A stretch of DNA of 13,408 bases, taken from Candidatus Bathyarchaeota archaeon (GTDB taxonomy: Archaea; Thermoproteota; Bathyarchaeia; Bathyarchaeales; DTEX01). Below are positions 1-6,168 of this stretch, piece after piece. Made by a program: the position numbers and the translations under genes. Location of the stretch: NCBI GenBank assembly GCA_021162225.1, contig JAGGZB010000114.1:1-13408 (forward strand), given 5' to 3'. The first letter of the stretch is position 1. Each line of letters starts with the position of its first letter. The notes under the pieces were generated by a model. The model did no database searches and had not been told where the DNA came from. It saw nothing but the letters and a program-made list of their open reading frames with translations.

Positions 1-738
1 CCTGAAGACTACGTTAAGTGGTACGGCTGGAGGCATAGATGTCCCGAGCTTCTCAAGAAGTCAATTTATGGCCTTCCGGAGCTTCACAGAGAAGAGATCA
101 AGAAAGCCCAGCTAGTAGCTTGTCCCGGATGTATGGCGACAACGGCGATTTTAGCCTTGGCTCCAGTAGTGAAGCATGAAGATGTCGAGAAGAACAGAAT
201 CGTAGTTGACTTTAAAGTAGGTTCCTCCGGAGGGGGATCTCATCCGTCAATGGCGTCTCATCATCCCGAACATTTCAATATTGTTAGGCCTTACAAGCCT
301 GTTGGGCACCGTCACACGGCTGAGATAGAGCAGGAGCTGAGTCTCATAGCTGGAGAGAAGGTTTCAGTTGCTATGTCCGCGCATGCAGTTAATATGGTTC
401 GGGGAATCTTAGCTACGTGCCATGTTTTCCTAAGTAACGTTCCATCAGTAATTGAAGTTTGGAAGATCTACCGTCAGTTTTACCAGAACGAGCCTTTCAT
501 TCGGATTGTGCGGGATGTCAAGGGAATCTTCAGATACCCGGATCCTAAAGTCTTGGTTGGTTCAAACTTCTGCGATATAGGATTCGAGATCGACAAGGAT
601 AATGACCGCCTAGTTCTGCTCTCCGCCCTCGACAATTTGGTGAAGGGCGCGGCGGGAACAGCTATTCAAGATATGAACTTAATGAATGGATGGGATGAAA
701 AGGAGGGTCTTTGGGAGGCCGGTTTACATCCAGCATGA
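1..738 (+). CDS. lysY: LysW-aminoadipyl/glutamyl phosphate reductase, 3' part (LysY/ArgC family)
   Basis: The reading frame is open from base 1, so the 5' end lies outside the window; 245 codons are visible of a family usually near 350. The family reduces the acyl phosphate on the LysW carrier protein to a semialdehyde with NADPH, in the cytoplasm. The expected catalytic cysteine is in ACPGCMAT at visible residues 40-47 (Cys44, bases 130-132), matching the NPGC-type motif of ArgC/LysY although Asn is replaced by Cys here. The later block RPYKPVGHRHTAEIEQEL is characteristic of the LysY branch and carries the substrate-binding His. An internal ATG at 133 is not the start, because the catalytic motif begins before it. 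It is followed by lysZ, whose ribosome binding site touches this stop codon. Whether the enzyme serves lysine only or also arginine cannot be decided from sequence alone. Confidence 0.93.
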   Translation, partial: PEDYVKWYGWRHRCPELLKKSIYGLPELHREEIKKAQLVACPGCMATTAILALAPVVKHEDVEKNRIVVDFKVGSSGGGSHPSMASHHPEHFNIVRPYKPVGHRHTAEIEQELSLIAGEKVSVAMSAHAVNMVRGILATCHVFLSNVPSVIEVWKIYRQFYQNEPFIRIVRDVKGIFRYPDPKVLVGSNFCDIGFEIDKDNDRLVLLSALDNLVKGAAGTAIQDMNLMNGWDEKEGLWEAGLHPA

Positions 739-740
739 GA

Positions 741-748
741 GGAGGATC
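741..748 (+). promoter_or_regulatory. Ribosome binding site that sets the lysZ start
   Basis: GGAGGATC closely matches the archaeal Shine-Dalgarno consensus (GGAGGTGATC) and lies 3 bases before TTG 752. It begins just after the lysY stop. It favours TTG 752 over the in-frame ATG at 686, which would lie inside lysY and add 22 residues before the glycine-rich N-terminus. Confidence 0.75.
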
Positions 749-751
749 GAG

Positions 752-1558
752 TTGATAGTTCTGAAGATAGGCGGAGACATCTACAAGGGGGGCTTAAGCG
801 AATCACTTATTGACGATGTTAAGGAAGCCTTTCTTCACGGCGGAATAATCATTGTTCACGGCGGCGGAGATGAAGTGACAGAGATAGCTGAGAGGCTTGG
901 AAAGAAGCAAGTCTTCGTAACTTCTCCAAGTGGGATAAGGAGTAGATACACGGATAAAGAGACCGTTGAGATATACTCGATGGTTATGGCTGGGAGAATT
1001 AACAAACTGATAGTTCAACGACTGATAAGCTGCGGCTTGCCTGCGGTTGGATTATCCGGAGTTGACGGTCCAATACTTAGAGCCAGCCGCAAGAAAAGGC
1101 TTCTAATAATTGATGAGAGGGGTAGGAAGAGGATAATCGAGGGCGGCTATACTGGAAAGATCAATGAGGTGAACACTAAAGTGCTTCGTATACTGCTCGA
1201 GAACGGCTACTTACCAGTCATTGCGCCGATTGCGCTTGGGAAGGAAAACGAGCTGCTTAATGTAGACTCAGATAGAGTCGCAGCCAGCATAGCTGGTGCT
1301 TTGAGGGCTGAGAGTCTAATCTTTCTCACCGATGTTAAAGGGGTGATGATAGATGGGAAGTACGTGGAGAGGATTCCTCTGCGGGAGGCTGAGAGTCTAA
1401 TCTCAACTGTTGGATCCGGGATGGACAAGAAGCTGCTGGCTTCGACGGAGGCTTTGAAGAACGGGGTGAAGAAGGTAGTAATCACATCGGGCTTTATAAA
1501 ATCCCCCATAAAGAAGGCCATAGATCAAACATCGGGGACAGTGATCACTGTTGGATGA
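752..1558 (+). CDS. lysZ: [LysW]-aminoadipate/glutamate kinase (amino acid kinase family)
   Basis: This is a 268-residue amino acid kinase that phosphorylates the carboxylate of LysW-bound aminoadipate (or glutamate) with ATP, the step before LysY. Visible motifs are the N-terminal KIGGD (residues 5-9), the glycine-rich HGGGDEV (36-42), GYTGKI (132-137), NVDSDRVAA (170-178) for the nucleotide/substrate site, and GMDKK (223-227) near the expected catalytic Lys. I chose TTG 752 because a strong GGAGGATC precedes it and the protein then starts at the first beta strand, as is usual in the family; an in-frame ATG at 686 gives a 290-residue alternative. The end overlaps lysJ by 8 bases. In Sulfolobus the homologous enzyme serves both lysine and arginine synthesis, so a dual role is possible here, but that is inference. 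Confidence 0.93.
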   Translation: MIVLKIGGDIYKGGLSESLIDDVKEAFLHGGIIIVHGGGDEVTEIAERLGKKQVFVTSPSGIRSRYTDKETVEIYSMVMAGRINKLIVQRLISCGLPAVGLSGVDGPILRASRKKRLLIIDERGRKRIIEGGYTGKINEVNTKVLRILLENGYLPVIAPIALGKENELLNVDSDRVAASIAGALRAESLIFLTDVKGVMIDGKYVERIPLREAESLISTVGSGMDKKLLASTEALKNGVKKVVITSGFIKSPIKKAIDQTSGTVITVG

Positions 1559-2765
1559 GAAGCATATAATGGCTATTGAAGACGCGTATTTAGCCCGCGT
1601 TTATCAAAAGTTTCCCGTAAGTATAATTCGTGGAAAAGGAGCAATTGTGTATGATGCGAACGGAAAGAAATATATTGACTGCATGAGCGGCTACGGGGTC
1701 AGCTTGGTGGGTCATTGCCATCCAAAGATCGTTGAGGCTATAAAAAGACAAGCTGAGACATTGATGACTTGCCACGGCTCGTTTTATAATGATAAGCGGG
1801 CTGAACTTCTAGAGAAGCTTGTTAAGATCACGCCTAAGGAACTGGATAAAGTCTTCCTCTGCAATAGCGGCGCCGAATCAGTTGAATGCGCATTAAAAAT
1901 AGCCGTGAAGTATACTGGAAGAAGCAAGATAGTAAGCATGATTCGCGGCTTCCACGGTAAGACTCTCGGCGCCCTCTCAGCCACATGGAATCCCAAATAT
2001 AAAAAATCATTCGCATCTTTGATTCCTAAAAATTTCAATTTCGTGCCCTTCGGGAATCTTGAGAGAGCAGAAGAGGCTATCGATGATGAGACAGCGGCCG
2101 TCATAGTTGAACCAGTTCAAGGCGAGGGGGGAGTACATGTTCCGCCTCCGGGCTATCTTAAGGGGTTACGTGAAATCTGCGATAGACATGACGCCGTTTT
2201 AATCTTCGATGAGGTTCAAACAGGTTTTGGAAGAACCGGACGCATGTGGGCCCTTGAACACTGGAACGTATCTCCTGATATTATGTGCATTGCCAAGGCT
2301 ATGGGCGGCGGATTTCCGATAGGAGCAACCATTGCTAAGGCTGAAGTTATGAATTCCCTGAAAATCGGCGAGCATTCAAGCACTTTCGGAGGAAATCCGC
2401 TTGCATGCGCCGCCGCCTCAGCAACAATAGACGTTATCTTAGGGGAGAACTTGCCGGAGAGAGCCCGTAGGCTAGGAGGCTACTTTAAGGGACTTCTCGA
2501 AAAGATGGTTGACGAGTTTCGGATTCTCCGCGAAGCCCGTGGATTAGGACTTATGCTTGGCCTAGAATCTAGAATCTTCATCTATGAGGTTTTAATGAAA
2601 GCACTCAATAAAGGGCTTCTTCTCCTTTATTCCGGAAGAAACGTAATTAGATTTCTTCCACCCCTAGTTATAGAGGAGAGCCACCTTGAGGCAGCCGCTA
2701 ACATACTAAGTAAGATCTTTGCTGAAGAGGATAAGAAACTAGAACATGTCTCTCGGAAACCTTAG
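1551..2765 (+). CDS. lysJ: [LysW]-aminoadipate semialdehyde / ornithine-pathway aminotransferase (class III)
   Basis: This is a full-length class III PLP aminotransferase (404 residues) that transfers the amino group from glutamate to the LysW-bound semialdehyde, giving LysW-lysine (or LysW-ornithine). Motifs, numbered from TTG 1551: CNSGAES (104-110) for the PLP phosphate, RGFHGKTLG (132-140), the cofactor Asp220 in FDEVQTGFGRTG (219-230), and the Schiff-base Lys249 in CIAKAMGGGFPIGA (246-259). It is similar to acetylornithine aminotransferase, and its place between lysZ and lysK supports the LysJ assignment. The chosen TTG overlaps the lysZ stop and has GTGATC a few bases upstream. ATG 1569 is an in-frame alternative removing six residues, with GGATGAG upstream. 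No anomaly is seen. Confidence 0.93.
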   Translation: MDEKHIMAIEDAYLARVYQKFPVSIIRGKGAIVYDANGKKYIDCMSGYGVSLVGHCHPKIVEAIKRQAETLMTCHGSFYNDKRAELLEKLVKITPKELDKVFLCNSGAESVECALKIAVKYTGRSKIVSMIRGFHGKTLGALSATWNPKYKKSFASLIPKNFNFVPFGNLERAEEAIDDETAAVIVEPVQGEGGVHVPPPGYLKGLREICDRHDAVLIFDEVQTGFGRTGRMWALEHWNVSPDIMCIAKAMGGGFPIGATIAKAEVMNSLKIGEHSSTFGGNPLACAAASATIDVILGENLPERARRLGGYFKGLLEKMVDEFRILREARGLGLMLGLESRIFIYEVLMKALNKGLLLLYSGRNVIRFLPPLVIEESHLEAAANILSKIFAEEDKKLEHVSRKP

Positions 2766-2783
2766 CTATAGACGTGAAGCATC

Positions 2784-3887
2784 ATGACCCTAGAAGATCC
2801 TGTTCTTTTCCTTCAAAGAATGCTTGAGATCTACAGTCCAAGCGGGAAAGAAGAACAGATAGCTCACTTCATAATTGACGAGATGAAATTTCTAGGTTTC
2901 AGAAACGTTCGAATGAATTCAGCCGGAAACGTTTATGGAGAGATTGGATCAGGTTCCCGTTCGATTCTTCTCTGTGGGCATATGGATACGGTTCCAGGGC
3001 GAATTCCTGTGAAGCTTGAGGGTGATAGGCTCTATGGGAGAGGGGCGGTGGATGCGAAATCTTCGCTGGCAGCGATGATATGGGCATCTGCATCATTGAA
3101 ACCCGATATTCAAAGCTTAGGTAAAGTTATTGTAGCGGGGGTTGTTGAGGAGGAGCGAAATGCGCGTGGAATCCGTCAGCTGCTACATGAAGGCCTTAAT
3201 GTTGAATGTGCAGTTTTCGGAGAGCCAAGCGGGTTAAAAAATGTAACTTTCGCTTACAAGGGAAGAATCTATATGCAAGTGATCTGCAAGACACGAACTG
3301 GACACGTTGGAGCTCAGCATATGTTTAGAAACGCGATTGAAGCGGCCTTCGATCTGTGGAGTCGCGTGAAGAATACATGCCTAAAGCATCAGTCACCTTG
3401 TGGGATCTTCTATTCGCTCACGCCGTCATTGATGAGGATTGATAGCCGAAGAAGTGTAGGTGGAATTCCAGACGAGTGTCTTCTGGAGATCGACTTAAGG
3501 CTTCCGCCGAAGATTAGATCCACAGAGGCAGTAAGCTTAATAAATAAAGTAATCGAGGAGTTTGAGGCTGAAGATGATTCAGTATCCGTTTCGCTACGCA
3601 CTAAAGATATCGTTGAACCATTCGTCGCTAAAAGAGACACGTTCCTGATGAAGGCCTTGAGAGAATCGATCTACGAGGTCACAGGGGAACAGGCGAAGTT
3701 TCTTAGAAAAACTGGAACCGGAGATATGAATATTTTTGGCGCCGAAAGAAAAGTTCCAGTTGCAACTTACGGTCCCGGAGACTCCAGACTAAGCCACACA
3801 ATCTGCGAGTACATTGAAATACCAGAATATCTCAAGAGTATAGAGGTCTATAAGAGAACGGTTGAAAAAGTCCTAAGCAGACCGTAA
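2784..3887 (+). CDS. lysK: [LysW]-lysine/ornithine hydrolase (M20 family deacylase)
   Basis: This 367-residue M20-type metallohydrolase cleaves the finished lysine (or ornithine) from the C-terminal glutamate of LysW, the last step of the carrier-protein pathway. Metal and catalytic residues in order: GHMDTVPG (His66, Asp68), GRGAVDAKSSLA (bridging Asp90), VEEER (Glu122-124, general base and metal ligand), GEPSG (Glu147) and the C-terminal SHTICE (His338). The lid/dimerisation domain occupies about residues 160-280. It starts 18 bases after lysJ at an ATG with only a weak GTGA-like ribosome binding site, which suggests translation by reinitiation within the operon. The PGDSRLSHT block near residue 331 is typical of the LysK/ArgE group. 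ArgE or DapE would be the alternatives on family grounds alone; the context decides for LysK. Confidence 0.92.
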   Translation: MTLEDPVLFLQRMLEIYSPSGKEEQIAHFIIDEMKFLGFRNVRMNSAGNVYGEIGSGSRSILLCGHMDTVPGRIPVKLEGDRLYGRGAVDAKSSLAAMIWASASLKPDIQSLGKVIVAGVVEEERNARGIRQLLHEGLNVECAVFGEPSGLKNVTFAYKGRIYMQVICKTRTGHVGAQHMFRNAIEAAFDLWSRVKNTCLKHQSPCGIFYSLTPSLMRIDSRRSVGGIPDECLLEIDLRLPPKIRSTEAVSLINKVIEEFEAEDDSVSVSLRTKDIVEPFVAKRDTFLMKALRESIYEVTGEQAKFLRKTGTGDMNIFGAERKVPVATYGPGDSRLSHTICEYIEIPEYLKSIEVYKRTVEKVLSRP

Positions 3888-3912
3888 ATAGATTGAAGGA
3901 GTATTTCACCAG

Positions 3913-4128
3913 TTGGGACGGTATATAGTCTTTTTGTGTCCCCGATGCGGGATGCCCAGATATGCCAGAGAGGGACAGAAAACAGCGGAGTGCTTCTACT
4001 GTGGTCTTCAGATCAAGATTAGTTCCGCTAAGATCCGGATACTGGCCAGAACTGAGGATTCGAGAGCCGCCCGGGAGATTGTTGAAAAGCTCAAGGCAAG
4101 AAGGCTTTCGTATAAGAGGCTTCCGTAA
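3913..4128 (+). CDS. Small zinc-ribbon protein, DUF1922-like
   Basis: This is a 71-residue basic protein with one zinc ribbon: CPRC (Cys9, Cys12) and CFYC (Cys27, Cys30) separated by a short beta hairpin. A helical segment (about 48-64) rich in Arg, Lys and Glu follows. The pattern of a zinc knuckle, the phrase YAREGQKTAEC and a C-terminal charged helix resembles the archaeal DUF1922 family (Methanothermobacter MTH1184 type), whose function is unknown. The start is TTG, with AAGGAG about ten bases upstream, 25 bases after lysK, so it may be cotranscribed with the lysine genes. No catalytic residues are seen; nucleic-acid or protein binding is the general guess for such ribbons. The family assignment rests on memory of the motif order, not a search. 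Confidence 0.75.
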   Translation: MGRYIVFLCPRCGMPRYAREGQKTAECFYCGLQIKISSAKIRILARTEDSRAAREIVEKLKARRLSYKRLP

Positions 4129-4155
4129 TCTAAGACTGATTTCATGAAGCGGATT

Positions 4156-4166
4156 AAACTTTATTA
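4156..4166 (+). promoter_or_regulatory. Possible TATA element before the UPF0148 gene
   Basis: The AT-rich TTTATTA at 4160-4166 lies about 40 bases before the TTG start at 4203, in the 74-base gap after the DUF1922-like gene. It would place transcription start near 4190. The match to an archaeal TATA box is weak and no clear BRE is seen. Confidence 0.3.
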
Positions 4167-4202
4167 GTTTTAAGCGTGTGTAAATTGCTTGTGGGTTGAG
4201 CT

Positions 4203-4559
4203 TTGTCGGAAAGTAGCAATAGTATCAGATCTATGGCTGACCTGCTTAGAAGTGGCGCAACTCTAACTAGCCTTTCATGTCCGGTATGCTCCTCTCCCCT
4301 CTTCAGGATGAAAAACGGAGATCTCTGGTGTGCCCATTGCCAAAAGAAAGTAATAGTCGTAAAGGAGGGGGAGGAGATCAGCGAAGCTCAGAGCATAGCC
4401 GCATTAAGTATAGTTGAGCAGACTCTCTTCGAGAAGATACTTGAGATAAACGATAAAATAAAGGGCGCTGAGAATTTAGATGATCTTCAAAGACTAAGTG
4501 CAACGCTCTCCTCTCTGCTCGAGAATCTTAGGAGAATTAGAGGTTTTAAGAAGAGTTAA
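4203..4559 (+). CDS. UPF0148 zinc-ribbon protein (Sjogren/scleroderma autoantigen 1 family)
   Basis: This 118-residue protein belongs to the archaeal UPF0148 family, related to human ZNRD2/SSSCA1. The N-terminus has the family signature MADLLRSGATLTSLSCPVC (residues 11-29), followed by a four-cysteine zinc ribbon with Cys26, Cys29, Cys43 and Cys46. Residues 60-113 are predicted almost entirely helical with heptad-like Leu/Ile spacing, suggesting a coiled coil or oligomerisation arm. The biochemical role is unknown. The chosen TTG start gives the ten-residue leader before MADLL that is common in homologues; ATG 4233 is the alternative. Ribosome-binding sequence is poor (GGGTTGAG). The next gene starts 18 bases downstream, so the two are probably cotranscribed. 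Confidence 0.85.
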   Translation: MSESSNSIRSMADLLRSGATLTSLSCPVCSSPLFRMKNGDLWCAHCQKKVIVVKEGEEISEAQSIAALSIVEQTLFEKILEINDKIKGAENLDDLQRLSATLSSLLENLRRIRGFKKS

Positions 4560-4577
4560 GGAGAAGAGTTACGGCGG

Positions 4578-5099
4578 ATGAAGGGAGTATATGAGGGCTT
4601 CCCAGACGTAATTCATAGGGTTGCTCTCTTCTCCTATAAGATCCCAACTAGAAGTCTGCAGAAGATGCTGATTCTCCTTTTTTACAGAATGAACACGACT
4701 GAGAAATCTTTGGATACGCCTTTCCTGGCGAGCCGTGACCTCGAAGTGATCTTTGAAATAGGTATAGCTGACGGCTTAGAATTCAGTTTTCTCGACGACG
4801 AGGAGAAGGATGAGTGGCTAAGCCTTCTGGAAAAAGAGATCTTCGAAACGCTTGACTTCCTCTGCATAATTAGATATTACGTATCAAGAAGAGGACGGAA
4901 GATTCCTTTAAAATTCGATTATTACATGTTAAGGTTTGTCTTCAAACCTGAAATTATGGAAGTAGCAGTTTATCATGAGAGGGGAATTCGAAGATTAACG
5001 ACAAGAGACTTGATAATGGTGATAAGTGAGCAGATTAATTCAGAGCTAAGAAAGGAGAAGAAGCCTCCCCTGCGCCTAGAATCACTAAATATTCCTTGA
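4578..5099 (+). CDS. Unrecognised conserved-looking protein of 173 residues
   Basis: I do not recognise this family. The protein is mixed alpha/beta, with no signal peptide, no transmembrane segment and no cysteine ribbon (one Cys near residue 96). An N-terminal basic-hydrophobic stretch (about 18-38) is followed by an acidic segment, FLDDEEKDEWLSLLEKE (about 72-88). A strand-rich middle (about 97-133) contains KFDYYMLRFVF and a basic patch, SRRGRK. The C-terminal helix (about 142-158) precedes a Lys/Pro-rich tail. The coding pattern is convincing: it is a long frame following the UPF0148 gene by 18 bases, with AAGGAG overlapping the upstream stop codon. Its last 15 bases overlap the end of the convergent tmk gene. 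Association with the two zinc-ribbon genes hints at a housekeeping role, but no function can be claimed. Confidence 0.7.
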   Translation: MKGVYEGFPDVIHRVALFSYKIPTRSLQKMLILLFYRMNTTEKSLDTPFLASRDLEVIFEIGIADGLEFSFLDDEEKDEWLSLLEKEIFETLDFLCIIRYYVSRRGRKIPLKFDYYMLRFVFKPEIMEVAVYHERGIRRLTTRDLIMVISEQINSELRKEKKPPLRLESLNIP

Positions 5100-5687
5100 T
5101 TCAAGTCTTTCTAAGACCATCTTCTCGATTTCTTTTGAAATCTCCTCAATTGTTCTGTTGCCATTTACTAGAGTGAGGTCCCCGCTCCTAACGAGTCTCA
5201 AGTATACTTTTCGGACAGCCTTCTGCGTTTCCCGTCTTTCCATAACGGATCTCTTATCTTCACAGCGACTGATGATCACGTCTACTGGAACGTCGATGTA
5301 TATGGCCAAGTCTGGCTTAATAGCCGCCCTATTAATCTGCCATATCCACTCGGGATTAACGCCGGCTGCTCCCTGATACGCAATAGACGAGAAAACGTAT
5401 CGATCTGATACAATGATTTTTCCTTTTTCTAGGTTAGGCTTTATGAAGGCCTCAGTATGCTCAGCTCTGTCGGCTGCGAAGAGAAGAGCCTCAACAGTTG
5501 CGGAAACCCGTTTTTTCCTCTTAAGAATATATTCTCGAATGAACCTCCCAATTCTCCCGTCGGTGGGCTCAGAGGTATAGATGGCATCATATCCTCTACT
5601 GCTTAGGTTCTTAACTAGAAGCCTCGACTGCGTAGTCTTCCCACATTTATCAAGCCCCTCAATACAGATAAAGAAGCCTCTCTTCAT
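5085..5687 (-). CDS. tmk: Thymidylate kinase (dTMP kinase)
   Basis: The enzyme phosphorylates dTMP to dTDP with ATP, in dTTP synthesis. The 200-residue protein has the P-loop GLDKCGKTT (residues 11-19), SEP (39-41), the DRY motif (95-97) that binds the nucleoside monophosphate, and a lid region RCEDKR (141-146). Length and order fit archaeal dTMP kinases. The frame stays open upstream to an ATG at 5834 inside the antisense of tRNA-Gly, but that 49-residue extension is an artefact. The start at 5687 places the P-loop eleven residues in, as usual, and a TATA-like TATATTAAT on the minus strand (5740-5732) would start transcription near 5710, just before this ATG. The 3' end overlaps the convergent 173-residue gene. 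Confidence 0.93.
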   Translation of the reverse strand: MKRGFFICIEGLDKCGKTTQSRLLVKNLSSRGYDAIYTSEPTDGRIGRFIREYILKRKKRVSATVEALLFAADRAEHTEAFIKPNLEKGKIIVSDRYVFSSIAYQGAAGVNPEWIWQINRAAIKPDLAIYIDVPVDVIISRCEDKRSVMERRETQKAVRKVYLRLVRSGDLTLVNGNRTIEEISKEIEKMVLERLESRNI

Positions 5688-5730
5688 CGTTAGTGCCTCA
5701 GCATACAGACTAAGAACAACGACCATAAAA

Positions 5731-5740
5731 ATTAATATAT
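5731..5740. promoter_or_regulatory. Shared AT-rich promoter patch between tmk and tRNA-Gly
   Basis: ATTAATATAT is the only strong TATA-like element in the 87 bases between the divergent tmk start and the tRNA 5' end. On the minus strand it sits about 50 bases before the tmk ATG; on the plus strand about 38 bases before the mature tRNA. Because its core AATATATT is nearly palindromic, it could serve both directions. This is a sequence-based inference. Confidence 0.45.
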
Positions 5741-5774
5741 TCCCTAAAATGCATTTTCTTCTGGATGCCAAGCC

Positions 5775-5852
5775 GCGGCCGTGGTCTAGCCTGGTTAGGA
5801 CGCAGGCCTTCCAAGCCTGCAATCCCGGGTTCAAATCCCGGCGGCCGCACCA
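5775..5852 (+). tRNA. tRNA-Gly (anticodon UCC), CCA encoded
   Basis: A full cloverleaf can be drawn. The acceptor stem GCGGCCG (5775-5781) pairs with CGGCCGC (5842-5848), with discriminator A 5849 and encoded CCA 5850-5852. The D arm lies around 5784-5801. The anticodon stem CAGGC/GCCTG (5803-5807 / 5815-5819) closes the loop CTTCCAA, giving anticodon TCC at 5810-5812, which reads GGA/GGG glycine codons. The T stem CCGGG/CCCGG (5825-5829 / 5837-5841) closes the loop TTCAAAT. No intron is present. It is divergent from tmk, and its 3' end is overlapped on the opposite strand by the end of a small RHH gene. Confidence 0.97.
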
Positions 5853-6001
5853 AAGGAGAACCTACGGTTCCTCCATCTCCCTCTTGCTGAACTGCCCTGT
5901 TTTAAGGCGTTTTCGCAGATTCGGCTGATGTTTAAGCCTTTTTCTCTGGCGGCTTTCCAGACTTCAGGATCGATTCGGATGCTGAAGATTTTCCTTCTCA
6001 T
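5831..6001 (-). CDS. Small ribbon-helix-helix (CopG/CcdA-like) transcription regulator, orphan
   Basis: This 56-residue protein starts MRRKIFSIRIDPEVWKAA and continues KGLNISRICENALKQ. A short basic beta strand (residues 2-10), helix A (12-20), a turn with Gly-Leu-Asn, and helix B (25-34) form the classic ribbon-helix-helix fold of archaeal CopG-type DNA-binding dimers. The start ATG is preceded by GGAGATGAG. Upstream lies a perfect palindrome suited to an RHH dimer pair, suggesting autoregulation. After residue 36 the sequence is Arg-rich and low in family character, and the last six codons plus the stop (5851-5831) are read from the antisense of the tRNA-Gly 3' end. The natural C-terminus may therefore have been replaced when DNA was joined at the tRNA. 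No toxin gene is adjacent, so an antitoxin role is unsupported. It is too short for many gene finders. Confidence 0.75.
   Translation of the reverse strand: MRRKIFSIRIDPEVWKAAREKGLNISRICENALKQGSSARGRWRNRRFSFGAAAGI
5855..5874 (+). other. Imperfect hairpin immediately 3' of tRNA-Gly
   Basis: GGAGAACC (5855-5862), a TAC loop, and GGTTC/CTCC (5866-5874) can form eight base pairs with one bulged C at 5871. It starts two bases after the encoded CCA and could be a trailer structure for tRNA 3' processing or part of termination. It also lies inside the C-terminal coding part of the RHH gene on the other strand. No long T tract follows directly; a five-T run occurs at 5939-5943. Confidence 0.35.
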
Positions 6002-6020
6002 AACGGCTCATCTCCCGAGT

Positions 6021-6041
6021 GTATATACAGTTTGTATATAC
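6021..6041. promoter_or_regulatory. Perfect 9-3-9 palindrome, likely operator/TATA of the RHH gene
   Basis: The arm GTATATACA (6021-6029) is followed by three bases and its exact reverse complement (6033-6041). The inner edge is 19 bases upstream of the RHH start codon on the minus strand, and each arm contains a TATATA core. The site could therefore be both promoter and operator, with the regulator blocking TBP access. The half-site symmetry and size fit binding by two RHH dimers; the binding itself is inferred. Confidence 0.65.
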
Positions 6042-6120
6042 GGGTTTGTTCTAATCGACGCCGCAGAACTGTTGAAACCTCGTTGGCATAGATTGAAGAA
6101 TTCACAAATCACGTAAGATT

Positions 6121-6132
6121 AATTAAAAAAGG
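6121..6132 (-). terminator. Poly-T terminator candidate for the oxidoreductase operon
   Basis: On the minus strand CCTTTTTTAATT lies about 37 bases after the stop of the aldehyde:ferredoxin oxidoreductase gene. A short T run without a strong hairpin is the usual archaeal intrinsic terminator. The rest of 6042-6168 shows no gene. Confidence 0.45.
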
Positions 6133-6168
6133 TAGTTAGGATTTTGGTTTTCTGTTTTTAAAGATGTT

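Noticed and set aside
686..751. Upstream ATG start for lysZ
   Set aside because: It lies inside lysY, lacks a good ribosome binding site, and adds residues before the first kinase strand; GGAGGATC points to TTG 752.
3962..4147. Alternative-frame open reading frame within the DUF1922-like gene
   Set aside because: The other frame has the zinc-ribbon cysteines and a ribosome binding site; this one has neither.
5688..5834. N-terminal extension of tmk to an ATG inside the antisense of tRNA-Gly
   Set aside because: It reads through the tRNA gene and its promoter; the P-loop position and the TATA-like element both support the start at 5687.
5581..5928. Plus-strand open frame across tmk 5' end and tRNA-Gly
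   Set aside because: Runs straight through the tRNA and antisense to tmk; no family character.
5831..6001. Type II antitoxin call for the RHH gene
   Set aside because: No toxin-like gene is adjacent on either side; it is kept as an orphan regulator.
5928..6116. Plus-strand open frame opposite the RHH gene
   Set aside because: It spans the palindrome and lies opposite the RHH gene; no ribosome binding site or recognisable domain.
5775..6168. Intact integrated element at tRNA-Gly
   Set aside because: No integrase, no second copy of the tRNA 3' end and no other element genes in the window; at most a remnant.
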